A stretch of DNA of 12,955 nucleotides from JAKFVA01 sp046155225 (GCA_046155225.1 JBJXED010000099.1:1-12955), one strand, 5' to 3'. Positions 1-7,524 are shown, counted from the first letter of the stretch. The notes: generated from the sequence alone by a model not told the origin. Numbers and translations are program-made.

Positions 1-352
1 TGTTCGCCATTTAAAGAGGTACGTGAGCTGGGTTTAAAACGTCGTGAGACAGTTTGGTCCCTATCTTCCGTGGGCGCTGCAGATTTGAGGAAGCCTGCTC
101 CTAGTACGAGAGGACCGGAGTGGACGAACCTCTGGTGTATCGGTTGTCACGCCAGTGGCATTGCCGAGTAGCTAAGTTCGGAAGAGATAACCGCTGAAAG
201 CATCTAAGCGGGAAACTCGTTTCAAGATTAGATCTGCCGGGGCCTTGAGCCCCCTGAAGAGTCGTTCGAGACCAGGACGTTGATAGGTCAGGTGTGGAAG
301 CGCAGTAATGCGTTAAGCTAACTGATACTAATTGCTCGTGCGGCTTGACCCT
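1..352 (+). rRNA. rrl: 23S ribosomal RNA, 3' end (partial)
   Basis: This is the last part of domain V and all of domain VI of large-subunit rRNA. The window opens inside the A-loop (TGTTCGCC), at about E. coli U2552. The sarcin-ricin loop, where the elongation factors bind, is intact at 103-116 (AGTACGAGAGGACC). The conserved 3' part (GCGTTAAGCTAACTGATACT) leads to a 3' end near 350-352; about 352 nt fits the distance from E. coli 2552 to its 3' end at 2904. The exact mature end is inferred by analogy. The 5' portion lies outside the window. No tRNA follows; the next gene is 5S rRNA. Confidence 0.97.
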
Positions 353-383
353 ATAACTTTGATAGTGATATCAAGGAAGTTAT
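353..383 (+). other. 23S-5S spacer hairpin, candidate pre-rRNA processing stem
   Basis: Just after the 23S 3' end, ATAACT-TTGATA (353-364) pairs with TATCAA (369-374) and AGTTAT (378-383). The loop is GTGA (365-368, a GNRA tetraloop) and three bases (GGA, 375-377) are bulged. The pairing is seen directly. A role in maturation (RNase III/RNase E type processing) is inferred from position. The right arm belongs to a 9-base repeat, AGTTATGCC, at 378-386 and again at 461-469 overlapping the 5S start, so 353-358 could pair with either copy. The rest of the 353-465 spacer shows no tRNA. Confidence 0.5.
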
Positions 384-465
384 GCCAAGTTGACGCACTC
401 AAGAAAATGCTGATTTGAGCTCTATGAATTGGTTGGTTAGACTTTGTCTAGCTAACAAAAAGTTA

Positions 466-581
466 TGCCTGATGACCATAGCAAGGTGGCACCACTCCTT
501 CCCTTCCCGAACAGGACAGTGAAACGCCTTTGCGCCGATGATAGTGCGGATTCCCGTGTGAAAGTAGGTCATTGTCAGGCT
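466..581 (+). rRNA. rrf: 5S ribosomal RNA
   Basis: This is a complete 5S rRNA of about 115 nt. The terminal helix I is formed by GCCTGA near 467 and TCAGGC ending at 580. Conserved internal blocks include ACCATAGCAA, the loop C region TCCCGAACAGGACAGTGAAA and GCGCCGATGATAGTG, in the typical betaproteobacterial pattern. It lies about 113 nt behind 23S on the same strand and closes the rRNA operon. The exact ends may differ by one or two bases. Confidence 0.96.
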
Positions 582-590
582 CTTACAGTG

Positions 591-625
591 AAAAATGCCC
601 AGTCTATGACTGGGCATTTTTTTTT
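591..625 (+). terminator. Rho-independent terminator of the rRNA operon, probably bidirectional
   Basis: A perfect 10-bp stem, ATGCCCAGTC (595-604) and GACTGGGCAT (608-617), encloses a TAT loop and is followed by nine T (617-625). The stem is preceded by five A (591-595), which extend the pairing and give the minus strand its own T run. It therefore probably also stops transcription of the convergent xth gene, which ends at 668. Confidence 0.93.
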
Positions 626-667
626 GCCAGAATCTTAAATAATTCAGTCGGGAGTCAGAATCAATAC

Positions 668-1513
668 CTAGGGCACTAGAAAATTTTCGTAATCAACCGT
701 AATTGGTGCGTGATCAGAAAATTTAGTCGTTTTGTAGATTTGTACTTGGTGGGCAAGCACCGCCAACTTTTGTGTGGCTATCTGATAGTCCAATCGCCAC
801 CCTACGTTGTTGGCATAGGCTTGGCCGCGATTGCTCCACCAAGTGTAGGCACTGTCGTTTGCACTGGGTTGAAGACGGCGAAATACATCAATTAAACTTG
901 CATCTGGTGCTTGGGCTTGGGGTAAAAGTCCGCAAGACTGGCCGAGTAGGGTACTCATCCAATCACGCTCTTGGGGAAGAAAGCCACTGTTTTTTTGATT
1001 GCTGCGCCAATTTTTTAAATCAATTTGACGGTGCGCAATGTTGATATCGCCGCACAAAATAAAGTTGCGATTCCTCGCTAAATTCTGAAGATGAGGATAA
1101 ATCTCAGCCAAGAATCTAAATTTAGCCTCTTGCCTGTCTGCACCCGAAGAGCCACTGGGGAAGTAACAACTAATGATCGACACCTTTGAGTTTGAGGTGT
1201 CAAATCGCAGCTCAAGATAGCGGCCCTCTGCGTCAAACTCGCGGGACCCAAATCCAACAATGACAGCACTAGGGGCGTGTCGCGTGTAAACCCCAACACC
1301 AGAGTACCCCTTTTTATCAGCACAAGCGAAATAGCCTTGCATGCCAGCCATCAGCTCAAAACGCCCAGACAAGTCAGTGTCCTGTGCTTTGAGTTCCTGC
1401 ACACAAATACAATCGGGAGCATGCTGCGTCAACCAGGTCTCCAAGCCTTTGCTCATGGCGGAGCGAATGCCATTTAAATTCAAACTGGACAGTCTGAACA
1501 AGGGTTTAGCCAT
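668..1513 (-). CDS. xth: Exodeoxyribonuclease III / AP endonuclease (exonuclease III family)
   Basis: This 281-residue protein belongs to the exonuclease-endonuclease-phosphatase superfamily (ExoIII/ExoA, EC 3.1.11.2). It incises DNA at abasic sites in base-excision repair and trims blocked 3' ends, acting in the cytoplasm. Visible motifs are LNLNGIR (Asn12), VQELK with metal-binding Glu40, GYSGVGVYTR (69-78), CGDINIAH with catalytic Asp156 and Asn158, a WRLDYQ block, and the C-terminal SDHAPI with Asp267 and catalytic His268. Length is normal for the family (~255-280). The ATG at 1513 places the first motif as expected; no good Shine-Dalgarno is visible before it. The gene converges with the rRNA operon and shares its terminator. 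On the other side its start codon overlaps that of pyrE, so its promoter must lie inside pyrE. Confidence 0.95.
   Translation of the reverse strand: MAKPLFRLSSLNLNGIRSAMSKGLETWLTQHAPDCICVQELKAQDTDLSGRFELMAGMQGYFACADKKGYSGVGVYTRHAPSAVIVGFGSREFDAEGRYLELRFDTSNSKVSIISCYFPSGSSGADRQEAKFRFLAEIYPHLQNLARNRNFILCGDINIAHRQIDLKNWRSNQKNSGFLPQERDWMSTLLGQSCGLLPQAQAPDASLIDVFRRLQPSANDSAYTWWSNRGQAYANNVGWRLDYQIATQKLAVLAHQVQIYKTTKFSDHAPITVDYENFLVP
1449..1478 (+). promoter_or_regulatory. Candidate sigma-70 promoter for pyrE, inside xth
   Basis: TTGCTC (1449-1454) and TTTAAA (1473-1478) are 18 bases apart. This would start transcription near 1485 and leave a leader of about 27 nt that contains the pyrE ribosome binding site. 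Both hexamers are imperfect, so this is a weak visual match. It lies within the xth coding sequence, as it must because no intergenic space exists. Confidence 0.25.
1500..1504 (+). promoter_or_regulatory. Ribosome binding site deciding the pyrE start at 1512
   Basis: AAGGG lies seven bases before the ATG at 1512. The alternative ATGs at 1536 and 1539 have only AAGAGA close before them, a poorer match to the anti-Shine-Dalgarno sequence. This favours 1512, although PyrE homology cannot distinguish the three. Confidence 0.5.
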
Positions 1514-2276
1514 GGATGTGGAGTTGCAAGAGAAAATGATGAGTATTGATGGCCAAGGGCGGGCTATACAGTCGGTATATGCAGTTGAATTCGTAGAGTT
1601 TTGTATTCAGGCAGATGTCCTGCGTTTTGGAGAATTCACCACAAAAGCAGGTCGTCAAAGCCCATACTTTTTTAATGCCGGGGGTTTTGATGACGGTGTC
1701 AAACTCGGGAAGCTGGCCCATTATTATGCGCAATGTTTACAGTCATCCAGCCTGCAGTTTGATATGTTGTTTGGCCCTGCATACAAGGGGATACCGTTGT
1801 CAGTTGCGTTGGCGATCGAGCTTGGAAGGATGGGGCGGCAAGTGGGTTACTCATTCAATCGTAAAGAAGCCAAAAGCCATGGCGAAGGTGGCGCATTGGT
1901 GGGCGCACCTTTGCAGGGCAGGGTGTTGATCGTGGACGATGTTATTTCCGCAGGTACCTCAATTAGAGAATCAATTGCAATTATCAATGCAGCGGGTGCA
2001 ATACCCTGCGGTGTGATCATTGCATTGGATCGGCAAGAGAAAATGGCTGAGAGCAGCAACGATATAGATTGCAGCGCAGTTCAATATGTCACTGAGCATT
2101 ACGGTTTAAAAGTGTGTGCAGTAGCCAATTTGGATGACTTGTTGCAGACGTTTAAAACCAGGACAGCGGGACCAGGTATGTCCCAAGAAGCTTGGGCGCA
2201 GCACCATGAAAAGATAGCCGCCTACCGGCAAAAGTATGGCGTCGAGCATCGACTCGACCAATTGCATGGCGGCTGA
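1512..2276 (+). CDS. pyrE: Orotate phosphoribosyltransferase
   Basis: PyrE (EC 2.4.2.10) joins orotate to PRPP to make orotidine 5'-monophosphate, the fifth step of de novo UMP synthesis, in the cytoplasm. Diagnostic blocks are LRFGEFTTKAGRQSPYFFNAG, LFGPAYKGIPLS, SFNRKEAKSHGEGG (the catalytic flexible loop) and the PRPP-binding motif VLIVDDVISAGTS with Asp142-Asp143. From the ATG at 1512 it is 254 residues, versus about 213 in E. coli. The extra length is an N-terminal extension before FVEFC and extra residues in the C-terminal part. The open frame runs back to 1341, but that part lies inside xth and lacks PyrE homology. Alternative starts are 1536 and 1539. A DUF4124 gene follows after 18 bases and is probably co-transcribed. 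Confidence 0.95.
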   Translation: MDVELQEKMMSIDGQGRAIQSVYAVEFVEFCIQADVLRFGEFTTKAGRQSPYFFNAGGFDDGVKLGKLAHYYAQCLQSSSLQFDMLFGPAYKGIPLSVALAIELGRMGRQVGYSFNRKEAKSHGEGGALVGAPLQGRVLIVDDVISAGTSIRESIAIINAAGAIPCGVIIALDRQEKMAESSNDIDCSAVQYVTEHYGLKVCAVANLDDLLQTFKTRTAGPGMSQEAWAQHHEKIAAYRQKYGVEHRLDQLHGG

Positions 2277-2294
2277 TGCGCATTAAATAAGCCT

Positions 2295-2960
2295 ATGTAC
2301 CCCGATAATTTGAAGTGGTGGGTATTTGCAGTGGCCTTAATCGGCTTAGAGCAAGTTGCCGCGCAAGGTATTTACAGCTGCACCGATGGCAAAGGAAAGC
2401 GCATCACGTCGGATCGACCTATTGCGGAATGTATTGACCGAGAGCAAAAGGAATTAAACAAGAGCGGCACAGTAAGAAGAAGTGTGGGCCCTACGTTGAC
2501 TGCAGTCGAGCGGGCGCAATTGGAAGAAATTTACAAGCAAGAAGCCGAAGAACGAACCCGCCAAATTGAGGAGCGAAGACGCAATCGCTCACTGTTGGTG
2601 CGATACCCCAACAAAGTTGCGCACGACAAAGAACGCGAATTGGCTTTAGAGCAGGTTGACCGGGTAAGCTTGGGCGCTAAAAAGCGGATTGAGGAGCTTG
2701 GCAAGCAGAGCAAAGCACTCGCGGTTGAAGCTGATTTCTACACCAGCAGCAAAACCAAAATCTCCCCTGTTCTGGCCAAAAAAATCGAGCAGAACGAGCA
2801 AGATTTGGAAGCGCAGCGGGTGTTTATTGCCAGTCAATCTGAGGAGAAAATACGGGTCAATCAGCGCTTTGACGAAGAATTGGCGCGCCTGAATGTCATG
2901 TGGGCTGAACAAGCCGGAACCGGCAAAGATACCGCGACAAAAGCATCTAAACCGCAGTGA
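2295..2960 (+). CDS. Secreted DUF4124-family protein with coiled coil, function unknown
   Basis: This 221-residue protein has a hydrophobic N-terminus (about residues 8-24, WWVFAVALIGL to VAAQ) that looks like a Sec signal peptide cleaved near AAQ, so a periplasmic location is likely. A DUF4124-type segment follows, IYSCTDGKGKRITSDRPIAEC (about 27-47), with two cysteines that could form a disulfide. The rest (about 70-205) is highly charged, rich in Glu, Lys, Arg and Gln with regular Leu spacing, and is probably a coiled coil. No enzyme motif is visible. It starts 18 bases after pyrE with only a weak ribosome site, suggesting co-transcription. DUF4124 is a widespread proteobacterial domain of unknown role. 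The gene converges with gatB across 49 bases in which I see no terminator hairpin. Confidence 0.85.
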   Translation: MYPDNLKWWVFAVALIGLEQVAAQGIYSCTDGKGKRITSDRPIAECIDREQKELNKSGTVRRSVGPTLTAVERAQLEEIYKQEAEERTRQIEERRRNRSLLVRYPNKVAHDKERELALEQVDRVSLGAKKRIEELGKQSKALAVEADFYTSSKTKISPVLAKKIEQNEQDLEAQRVFIASQSEEKIRVNQRFDEELARLNVMWAEQAGTGKDTATKASKPQ

Positions 2961-3009
2961 TAGTCAGCGCAAAAGTGATTCAAAACTAATAGCGGGATAG
3001 GCATATAAA

Positions 3010-4458
3010 TCAAAGGCTAGAGAGTAATTTCTTTAATATTTCCTGTAATTGTCCGGGATTTGCCTTGCCTTGGGTTGCTTTCATCGCTTGGCCAACCAGG
3101 GCGTTGAACGCCTTGTCCTTTCCAGCCTTAAATTCCTGTACCGACTTGGTGTTGGAGGAGATTACCTCTGCAACAATCTTCTCAAGTGCGCTAATGTCAC
3201 TAAGCTGGCGGAGACCTCTGGCTTCTATGCAGCCGTCAACATCTTTGGATTCACCGTTCCAGAGCGCATCAAACACGAGTTTGGCCGTGCTGTTGGACAA
3301 AACGCCCTCAGCAATGCGGATGAGCAGCACAGAGAACTGATGGGCGTTGACAGGGACTTGCGCAATGCCGACATCATCTGCATTGAGTCTGCGCGCGACT
3401 TCGCCCATGATCCAGTTGCTCGCCAGCTTGGGATGACCACTGGCCTTGGCTGCTGACTCAAAGTAAGCCGCCATAGCCTTGTTTTGTGTCAATGTAGCCG
3501 CGTCGTATTCTGGCAGCGCGTAGTCAATGACAAAACGCTGCGCCATCACGCGCGGCAACTCGGTCATATCACTTCGCACGCGCTCCACCCAAGAGGGGGA
3601 TATCACCAGCGGCGGCAGATCGGGGTCGGGAAAATAGCGGTAATCTGCCGCGTCTTCTTTGGTGCGCATGGCTCTAGTCTGGCCCGTATCGGGGTCAAAC
3701 AGCACGGTGGCTTGCACTATGGCGTGCCCATCTTCAAGCTGTTCAATCTGCCAGCGAGCCTCAAAGTCAATCGCTTGCTGCATGAACTTGAAGCTATTGA
3801 GATTTTTGATCTCACGTCGCGTACCCAAAGCCGCCCCCGGTTTTCGTACCGAAACATTGGCATCGCAACGAAAGCTGCCCTCTTGCATATTGCCGTCACA
3901 AATGTCAATCCACGTCACTAGTTTGTGCAGTTCTTTGGCGTAGGCTACGGCTTCAGCAGACGAGCGCATGTCGGGCTCGGTCACAATTTCCAGCAGCGGC
4001 GTGCCGGCACGGTTCAGGTCAATGCCCGATTGGCCAACAAAGTCTTCGTGTAGCGATTTGCCGGCGTCTTCTTCCAAGTGCGCACGCACCAGCCGCACAG
4101 ATTTTTTCACACCCTCCAGGTAGAACTCCACAATCCCGCCTTGCACCACGGGGATCTCGTACTGGCTGATCTGGTAGCCCTTGGGCAGGTCGGGATAGAA
4201 ATAGTTCTTGCGAGCAAAAATGCTGCGCTCGGCAATGATCGCTCCCACCGCCAAGCCAAACTCAATAGCCCGTTCGACGGCACCCAGGTTCATTACCGGA
4301 AGCGTGCCTGGAAGTGCCATATCAACCGCGCATGCTTGCGTGTTGGGCGCGGCACCAAAAGTGGTTGCGGCACGGCTGAAAATTTTGCTGTGGGTGGAAA
4401 GCTGGGTATGCGTTTCGAATCCGATGACAACTTCGTAACCCCGCACTAATGTGCTCAT
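3010..4458 (-). CDS. gatB: Asp-tRNA(Asn)/Glu-tRNA(Gln) amidotransferase subunit B
   Basis: GatB binds the misacylated tRNA and carries the kinase site that activates the Asp or Glu side chain before it is amidated, within the GatCAB complex (EC 6.3.5.-). It is full length at 482 residues. Family landmarks in order are VIGFETHTQLSTHSKIFS near the N-terminus, ALPGTLPVMN, ARKNYFYPDLPKGYQISQYE, HLEEDAGKS, DLNRAGTPLLEIVTEPD, EGSFRCDANVSVR and REIKNLNSF, then ADYRYFPDPDLPPL. The YqeY-like C-terminal tRNA-binding domain occupies about the last 150 residues. Most family members read GLEVHVQL where this one has GFETHTQL, a mild deviation. It begins one base after the gatA stop, with a strong site (AAAGGGGG, 4468-4475) inside the end of gatA. 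Confidence 0.97.
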   Translation of the reverse strand: MSTLVRGYEVVIGFETHTQLSTHSKIFSRAATTFGAAPNTQACAVDMALPGTLPVMNLGAVERAIEFGLAVGAIIAERSIFARKNYFYPDLPKGYQISQYEIPVVQGGIVEFYLEGVKKSVRLVRAHLEEDAGKSLHEDFVGQSGIDLNRAGTPLLEIVTEPDMRSSAEAVAYAKELHKLVTWIDICDGNMQEGSFRCDANVSVRKPGAALGTRREIKNLNSFKFMQQAIDFEARWQIEQLEDGHAIVQATVLFDPDTGQTRAMRTKEDAADYRYFPDPDLPPLVISPSWVERVRSDMTELPRVMAQRFVIDYALPEYDAATLTQNKAMAAYFESAAKASGHPKLASNWIMGEVARRLNADDVGIAQVPVNAHQFSVLLIRIAEGVLSNSTAKLVFDALWNGESKDVDGCIEARGLRQLSDISALEKIVAEVISSNTKSVQEFKAGKDKAFNALVGQAMKATQGKANPGQLQEILKKLLSSL

Positions 4459-4459
4459 G

Positions 4460-5938
4460 TTATGCGGCCCCCTTTGGCATACAGGTGTGCCAGTCGGTCA
4501 CCTGTTGCAGTTGGTGAGCCACATTGAGAAGCTGGCTCTCTGCAAAATAGTTGCCGATCAATTGCATCCCTACCGGCATACCACCATCGCCAAAACCCGC
4601 AGGCAAACTCATACCGGGTAGCCCAGCAAGAGAGGCGGGCAGGGTAAAAATATCAGCCAAATAGCTGGCCACTGGATCATCGGTTTTGGCGCCCAACTTC
4701 CAGGCTACCGTGGGCGCTACAGGCCCGGCAATCACGTCGCACTGCTTGAAGGCGCGCTGAAAATCCTCGGCAATCATGCGGCGTAGCTTTTGTGCTTGCA
4801 GATAGTAAGCATCGTAATAGCCATGGCTCAGCACATAAGAGCCGATCATGATGCGACGCTTGACTTCAGTGCCGAAACCCTGGGCGCGGGTCTTTTTGTA
4901 CATATCCAGTAAGTCGACGTACTGGGCTGCACGGTGACCAAATTTCACCCCGTCGAAGCGGCTCAAGTTGCTTGATGCCTCTGCCGGCGCAATGATGTAG
5001 TACACCGGGATCGACAATTCGGTGAGCGGCAAACTGATTTCGATCAGTTGCGCACCCAGCCGCTCAAACTCTCTGAGCGCAATGGCGATGGCCGCTCGCA
5101 CATCGGTGGCCAAGCCGTCACCAAAAAATTCCTTGGGCAAACCAATGCGCAATCCGGCAAGGGGTTGGTTGAGTGATCGGCTGTAATCTTCGGCAGGTAA
5201 ATCCAGCGAGGTCGAATCGCGGTCTAAATCGGGCCCGCAAAGTGATGAGAGCAGCAATGCGCAGTCCTCGGCACTGCGCGCTATCGGACCGGCCTGATCC
5301 AAACTAGAGGCAAAGGCCACCATGCCGTACCGTGAGGCACGGCCGTAAGTGGGTTTGATGCCAGTGACGCCACAAAAAGCTGCCGGCTGGCGAATGGAGC
5401 CGCCAGTGTCGGTACCGCTGGCAGCAGGCACCAGTCTCGCCGCGACGGCAGCGGCGCTACCGCCAGACGAGCCGCCGGGCACGCACGACTTGTCCCACGG
5501 GTTGAGCACGCGCTGATAAGCCGAATTCTCGTTTGACGAACCCATGGCAAATTCGTCGCAGTTCAGTTTCCCCAGTGTCACAGCACCCGCCTGTGACCAT
5601 TGGCTGACGACTGAGGCGTCGAACGGGGAGCAGTAGCCCGCCAACATCTTGGAGCCCGCGGTGGTTGGGAAGTCCTTGGTTACAAAAATATCTTTATGGC
5701 CCACTGGCAAACCGAGCAAGGGGGCGTTGTCACCATGTGCTAGCCGCTCGTCTGCCGCACGAGCCTGCGCTAGCGACACTGCTTCGTCCAGCGCTAAAAA
5801 CGCGCCTAATGATGATCCCGCCCGGATCCGCGTCAAAAAGTGCTGCGCCAGTTCCACCGCTGAGACTTCGCGGCGTGACAGCGCGGCTCGTAACTGAACC
5901 AGGCTCAGCAAATGCAAATCACCCTGGCCCGTACTCAT
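4460..5938 (-). CDS. gatA: Asp-tRNA(Asn)/Glu-tRNA(Gln) amidotransferase subunit A
   Basis: GatA is the glutaminase of GatCAB: it frees ammonia from glutamine and channels it to GatB. The 492-residue sequence is a typical amidase-signature protein. The Ser-cisSer-Lys triad is visible as Lys82 (in PVGHKDIF), Ser157 (in PGGSSGGSAAAVAA) and Ser181 (in GTDTGGSIRQPAAFCGVTG); the 24-residue spacing between the serines matches the family. Other family blocks are GKLNCDEFAMGSSNENSAY and KPTYGRASRYGMVAFASSLD. Length is normal. Its ATG shares four bases with the gatC stop (5935-5938, ATGA), which implies translational coupling and balanced subunit amounts. Confidence 0.97.
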   Translation of the reverse strand: MSTGQGDLHLLSLVQLRAALSRREVSAVELAQHFLTRIRAGSSLGAFLALDEAVSLAQARAADERLAHGDNAPLLGLPVGHKDIFVTKDFPTTAGSKMLAGYCSPFDASVVSQWSQAGAVTLGKLNCDEFAMGSSNENSAYQRVLNPWDKSCVPGGSSGGSAAAVAARLVPAASGTDTGGSIRQPAAFCGVTGIKPTYGRASRYGMVAFASSLDQAGPIARSAEDCALLLSSLCGPDLDRDSTSLDLPAEDYSRSLNQPLAGLRIGLPKEFFGDGLATDVRAAIAIALREFERLGAQLIEISLPLTELSIPVYYIIAPAEASSNLSRFDGVKFGHRAAQYVDLLDMYKKTRAQGFGTEVKRRIMIGSYVLSHGYYDAYYLQAQKLRRMIAEDFQRAFKQCDVIAGPVAPTVAWKLGAKTDDPVASYLADIFTLPASLAGLPGMSLPAGFGDGGMPVGMQLIGNYFAESQLLNVAHQLQQVTDWHTCMPKGAA

Positions 5939-6234
5939 TCAATCACCCGAGGTACAAGAAATAAGCCGCGCTCTATATGCGGGGCATTTTTTTGATTGAC
6001 CTCGCGCTCATTGGCTTCGCTCACCACATCGGCACGTAAGCGCAGTGTCTGCACAAGAGCTACCTCGACAGGGTGTGACAGGGGTTCAATGCCTTCGGTA
6101 TCGACGGAGCGCATTTGTTGGACGATATCAAAAAACCCATTCATGCTGACCAGCAGTTGTTGGCGTTCATCAGCTTGCAGTTCTAGCCGCGCCAGATGGG
6201 CGAGGCGGTCTATATCTTGTTCGGTCAAAGGCAT
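5935..6234 (-). CDS. gatC: Asp-tRNA(Asn)/Glu-tRNA(Gln) amidotransferase subunit C
   Basis: GatC is the small subunit that wraps around GatA and GatB and holds the complex together. The 99-residue product has the usual start, MPLTEQDIDRLAHLARLEL, the middle helix block and a proline-containing linker (IEPLSHP), then LRADVV and a C-terminal tail ending near LVPRVIE. The open frame continues 12 codons upstream to a TTG at 6270, but family alignment favours the ATG at 6234. No clear Shine-Dalgarno precedes that ATG. This is the first gene of gatCAB. The presence of GatCAB suggests an indirect route to Asn-tRNA and/or Gln-tRNA in this organism; which one cannot be told from the window. Confidence 0.94.
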   Translation of the reverse strand: MPLTEQDIDRLAHLARLELQADERQQLLVSMNGFFDIVQQMRSVDTEGIEPLSHPVEVALVQTLRLRADVVSEANEREVNQKNAPHIERGLFLVPRVIE

Positions 6235-6319
6235 AAATAAACACGTAACAGGCCGGTCACATAGCGGCAAAAAGGACCCTTAATGGGCAAGGCGTACAGG
6301 GGCAATCGGGTATTATCCT

Positions 6320-6336
6320 AGCTTTGAAGCAAAGCT
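6320..6336. repeat. Perfect inverted repeat in the gatC-mreB interval
   Basis: AGCTTTG (6320-6326) and CAAAGCT (6330-6336) are separated by AAG. No T run follows on either strand, so a terminator is unlikely. It sits directly beside the candidate GATAAT box and could be an operator or a leader hairpin in the gatC transcript. The function is unknown. Confidence 0.4.
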
Positions 6337-6452
6337 CATTGACCTGCAGATTCGGAGCAGGCAAAAGCAAGAAGGAGCAGCTTCAACCCCTATAAACTAC
6401 AAATGGCGCGCACCGCGCCACAAGGTGATGGCAACCAATTGTTGCCGTGCAC

Positions 6453-6459
6453 GAGAGGA
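6453..6459 (+). promoter_or_regulatory. Ribosome binding site fixing the mreB start
   Basis: GAGAGGA lies six bases before the ATG at 6466. It supports this start over the ATG at 6403, which would add 21 residues unlike any MreB N-terminus. Confidence 0.8.
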
Positions 6460-6465
6460 TTTGAG

Positions 6466-7509
6466 ATGTTTGGAGCTTTCCGTCGGTATTTCTCCACCGA
6501 CCTGGCGATTGACTTGGGCACTGCCAACACCCTGATTTTTGTCCGCGACAAGGGAATTGTTCTTGACGAGCCATCGGTAGTTGCCATCCGTCACGAAGGC
6601 GGCCCGCAAGGCAAAAAAACTATCCAAGCGGTAGGAAAAGAGGCTAAAGCCATGCTGGGCAAAGTACCTGGCAATATCGAAGCCATTCGCCCTATGAAAG
6701 ATGGCGTGATTGCAGACTTCACCGTCACTGAGCAAATGCTCAAACAGTTCATCAAGATGGTCCATCCGCGCTCGATCTTGAAGCCCAGCCCTCGCATCAT
6801 CATTTGTGTCCCTTGCGGCTCGACCCAAGTTGAGCGCCGCGCGATCCGTGAGTCCGCGCTGGGAGCGGGTGCTTCGGAAGTCTATTTGATCGAAGAGCCG
6901 ATGGCCGCTGCCATTGGTGCGGGCTTGCCAGTGTCTGAGGCCAGTGGCTCTATGGTCGTGGACATTGGCGGGGGCACGACCGAGGTCGGCGTTATCAGCC
7001 TCGGGGGTATGGTCTACAAGGGCAGCGTCCGTGTCGGCGGTGACCGTTTCGACGATGCAATCATCAACTACATCCGCCGCAACTATGGCATGTTGATCGG
7101 TGAGCCCACCGCCGAAGCGATCAAAAAGAATATCGGCTCGGCTTTCCCTGGCTCCGAGGTGCGCGAGATGGAGGTCAAAGGCCGCAACCTGTCCGAGGGT
7201 GTGCCGCGCAGCTTCACCATTTCCAGCAATGAGATTCTGGAGGCGCTGACCGACCCGCTGAACAACATCGTCAGCGCGGTGAAAAACGCCTTGGAGCAGA
7301 CGCCTCCGGAGCTGGGCGCAGACATTGCTGATCGCGGCATGATGCTTACCGGTGGGGGTGCGCTGCTGCGCGATTTGGATCGCCTGCTGGCGGAAGAAAC
7401 CGGCCTGCCCGTGCTGGTGGCCGAAGATCCGCTGACCTGTGTGGTGCGCGGCTGCGGCATTGCGCTGGAGCGGATGGAGCGGCTGGGTTCCATCTTCACC
7501 ACCGAATAA
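6466..7509 (+). CDS. mreB: Rod shape-determining actin homologue MreB
   Basis: MreB is the bacterial actin that polymerises under the inner membrane and directs the lateral wall synthesis machinery. From 6466 the product is 347 residues, the same length as E. coli MreB. The N-terminus MFGAFRRYFS fits the amphipathic membrane-binding helix. ATP-binding blocks are visible: phosphate 1 DLGTANTLIF near residues 14-23, phosphate 2 VVDIGGGTTEVGVISLGG in the middle, and the adenosine motif LTGGGALLRDLDRLL near the C-terminus. It is the first gene of mreBCD-mrdA, with mreC starting 15 bases after its stop. The start is set by a good ribosome site. Confidence 0.98.
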   Translation: MFGAFRRYFSTDLAIDLGTANTLIFVRDKGIVLDEPSVVAIRHEGGPQGKKTIQAVGKEAKAMLGKVPGNIEAIRPMKDGVIADFTVTEQMLKQFIKMVHPRSILKPSPRIIICVPCGSTQVERRAIRESALGAGASEVYLIEEPMAAAIGAGLPVSEASGSMVVDIGGGTTEVGVISLGGMVYKGSVRVGGDRFDDAIINYIRRNYGMLIGEPTAEAIKKNIGSAFPGSEVREMEVKGRNLSEGVPRSFTISSNEILEALTDPLNNIVSAVKNALEQTPPELGADIADRGMMLTGGGALLRDLDRLLAEETGLPVLVAEDPLTCVVRGCGIALERMERLGSIFTTE

Positions 7510-7524
7510 TCGGCGGATGCAGCG

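Larger units (their letters stand above)
6235..6465. promoter_or_regulatory. Divergent gatC / mreB control region
   Basis: This is 231 bases without a convincing gene, and it must hold the promoters of gatCAB (leftward) and mreBCD-mrdA (rightward). ATTATC at 6312-6317 reads GATAAT on the minus strand and could be the gatC -10 box, though no good -35 box is seen. TATAAA at 6391-6396 could be a -10 box for mreB, also without a clear -35. A perfect inverted repeat lies at 6320-6336. The assignments are weak; only the need for promoters here is firm. Confidence 0.45.

Noticed and set aside
399..617. 72-residue open frame opposite 5S rRNA and its terminator
   Set aside because: It lies across a structural RNA gene and terminator; coding is not credible.
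1341..1511. ATG at 1341 for pyrE
   Set aside because: The added 57 residues lie inside xth on the opposite strand and have no PyrE similarity.
2961..3009. Possible bidirectional terminator between the DUF4124 gene and gatB
   Set aside because: I looked for a stem-loop with a T run on either strand and found none.
6235..6270. TTG start at 6270 extending GatC by 12 residues
   Set aside because: A fair AAGGG lies upstream, but GatC proteins begin at the MPLTEQDI-type sequence, and the added residues show no conservation pattern.
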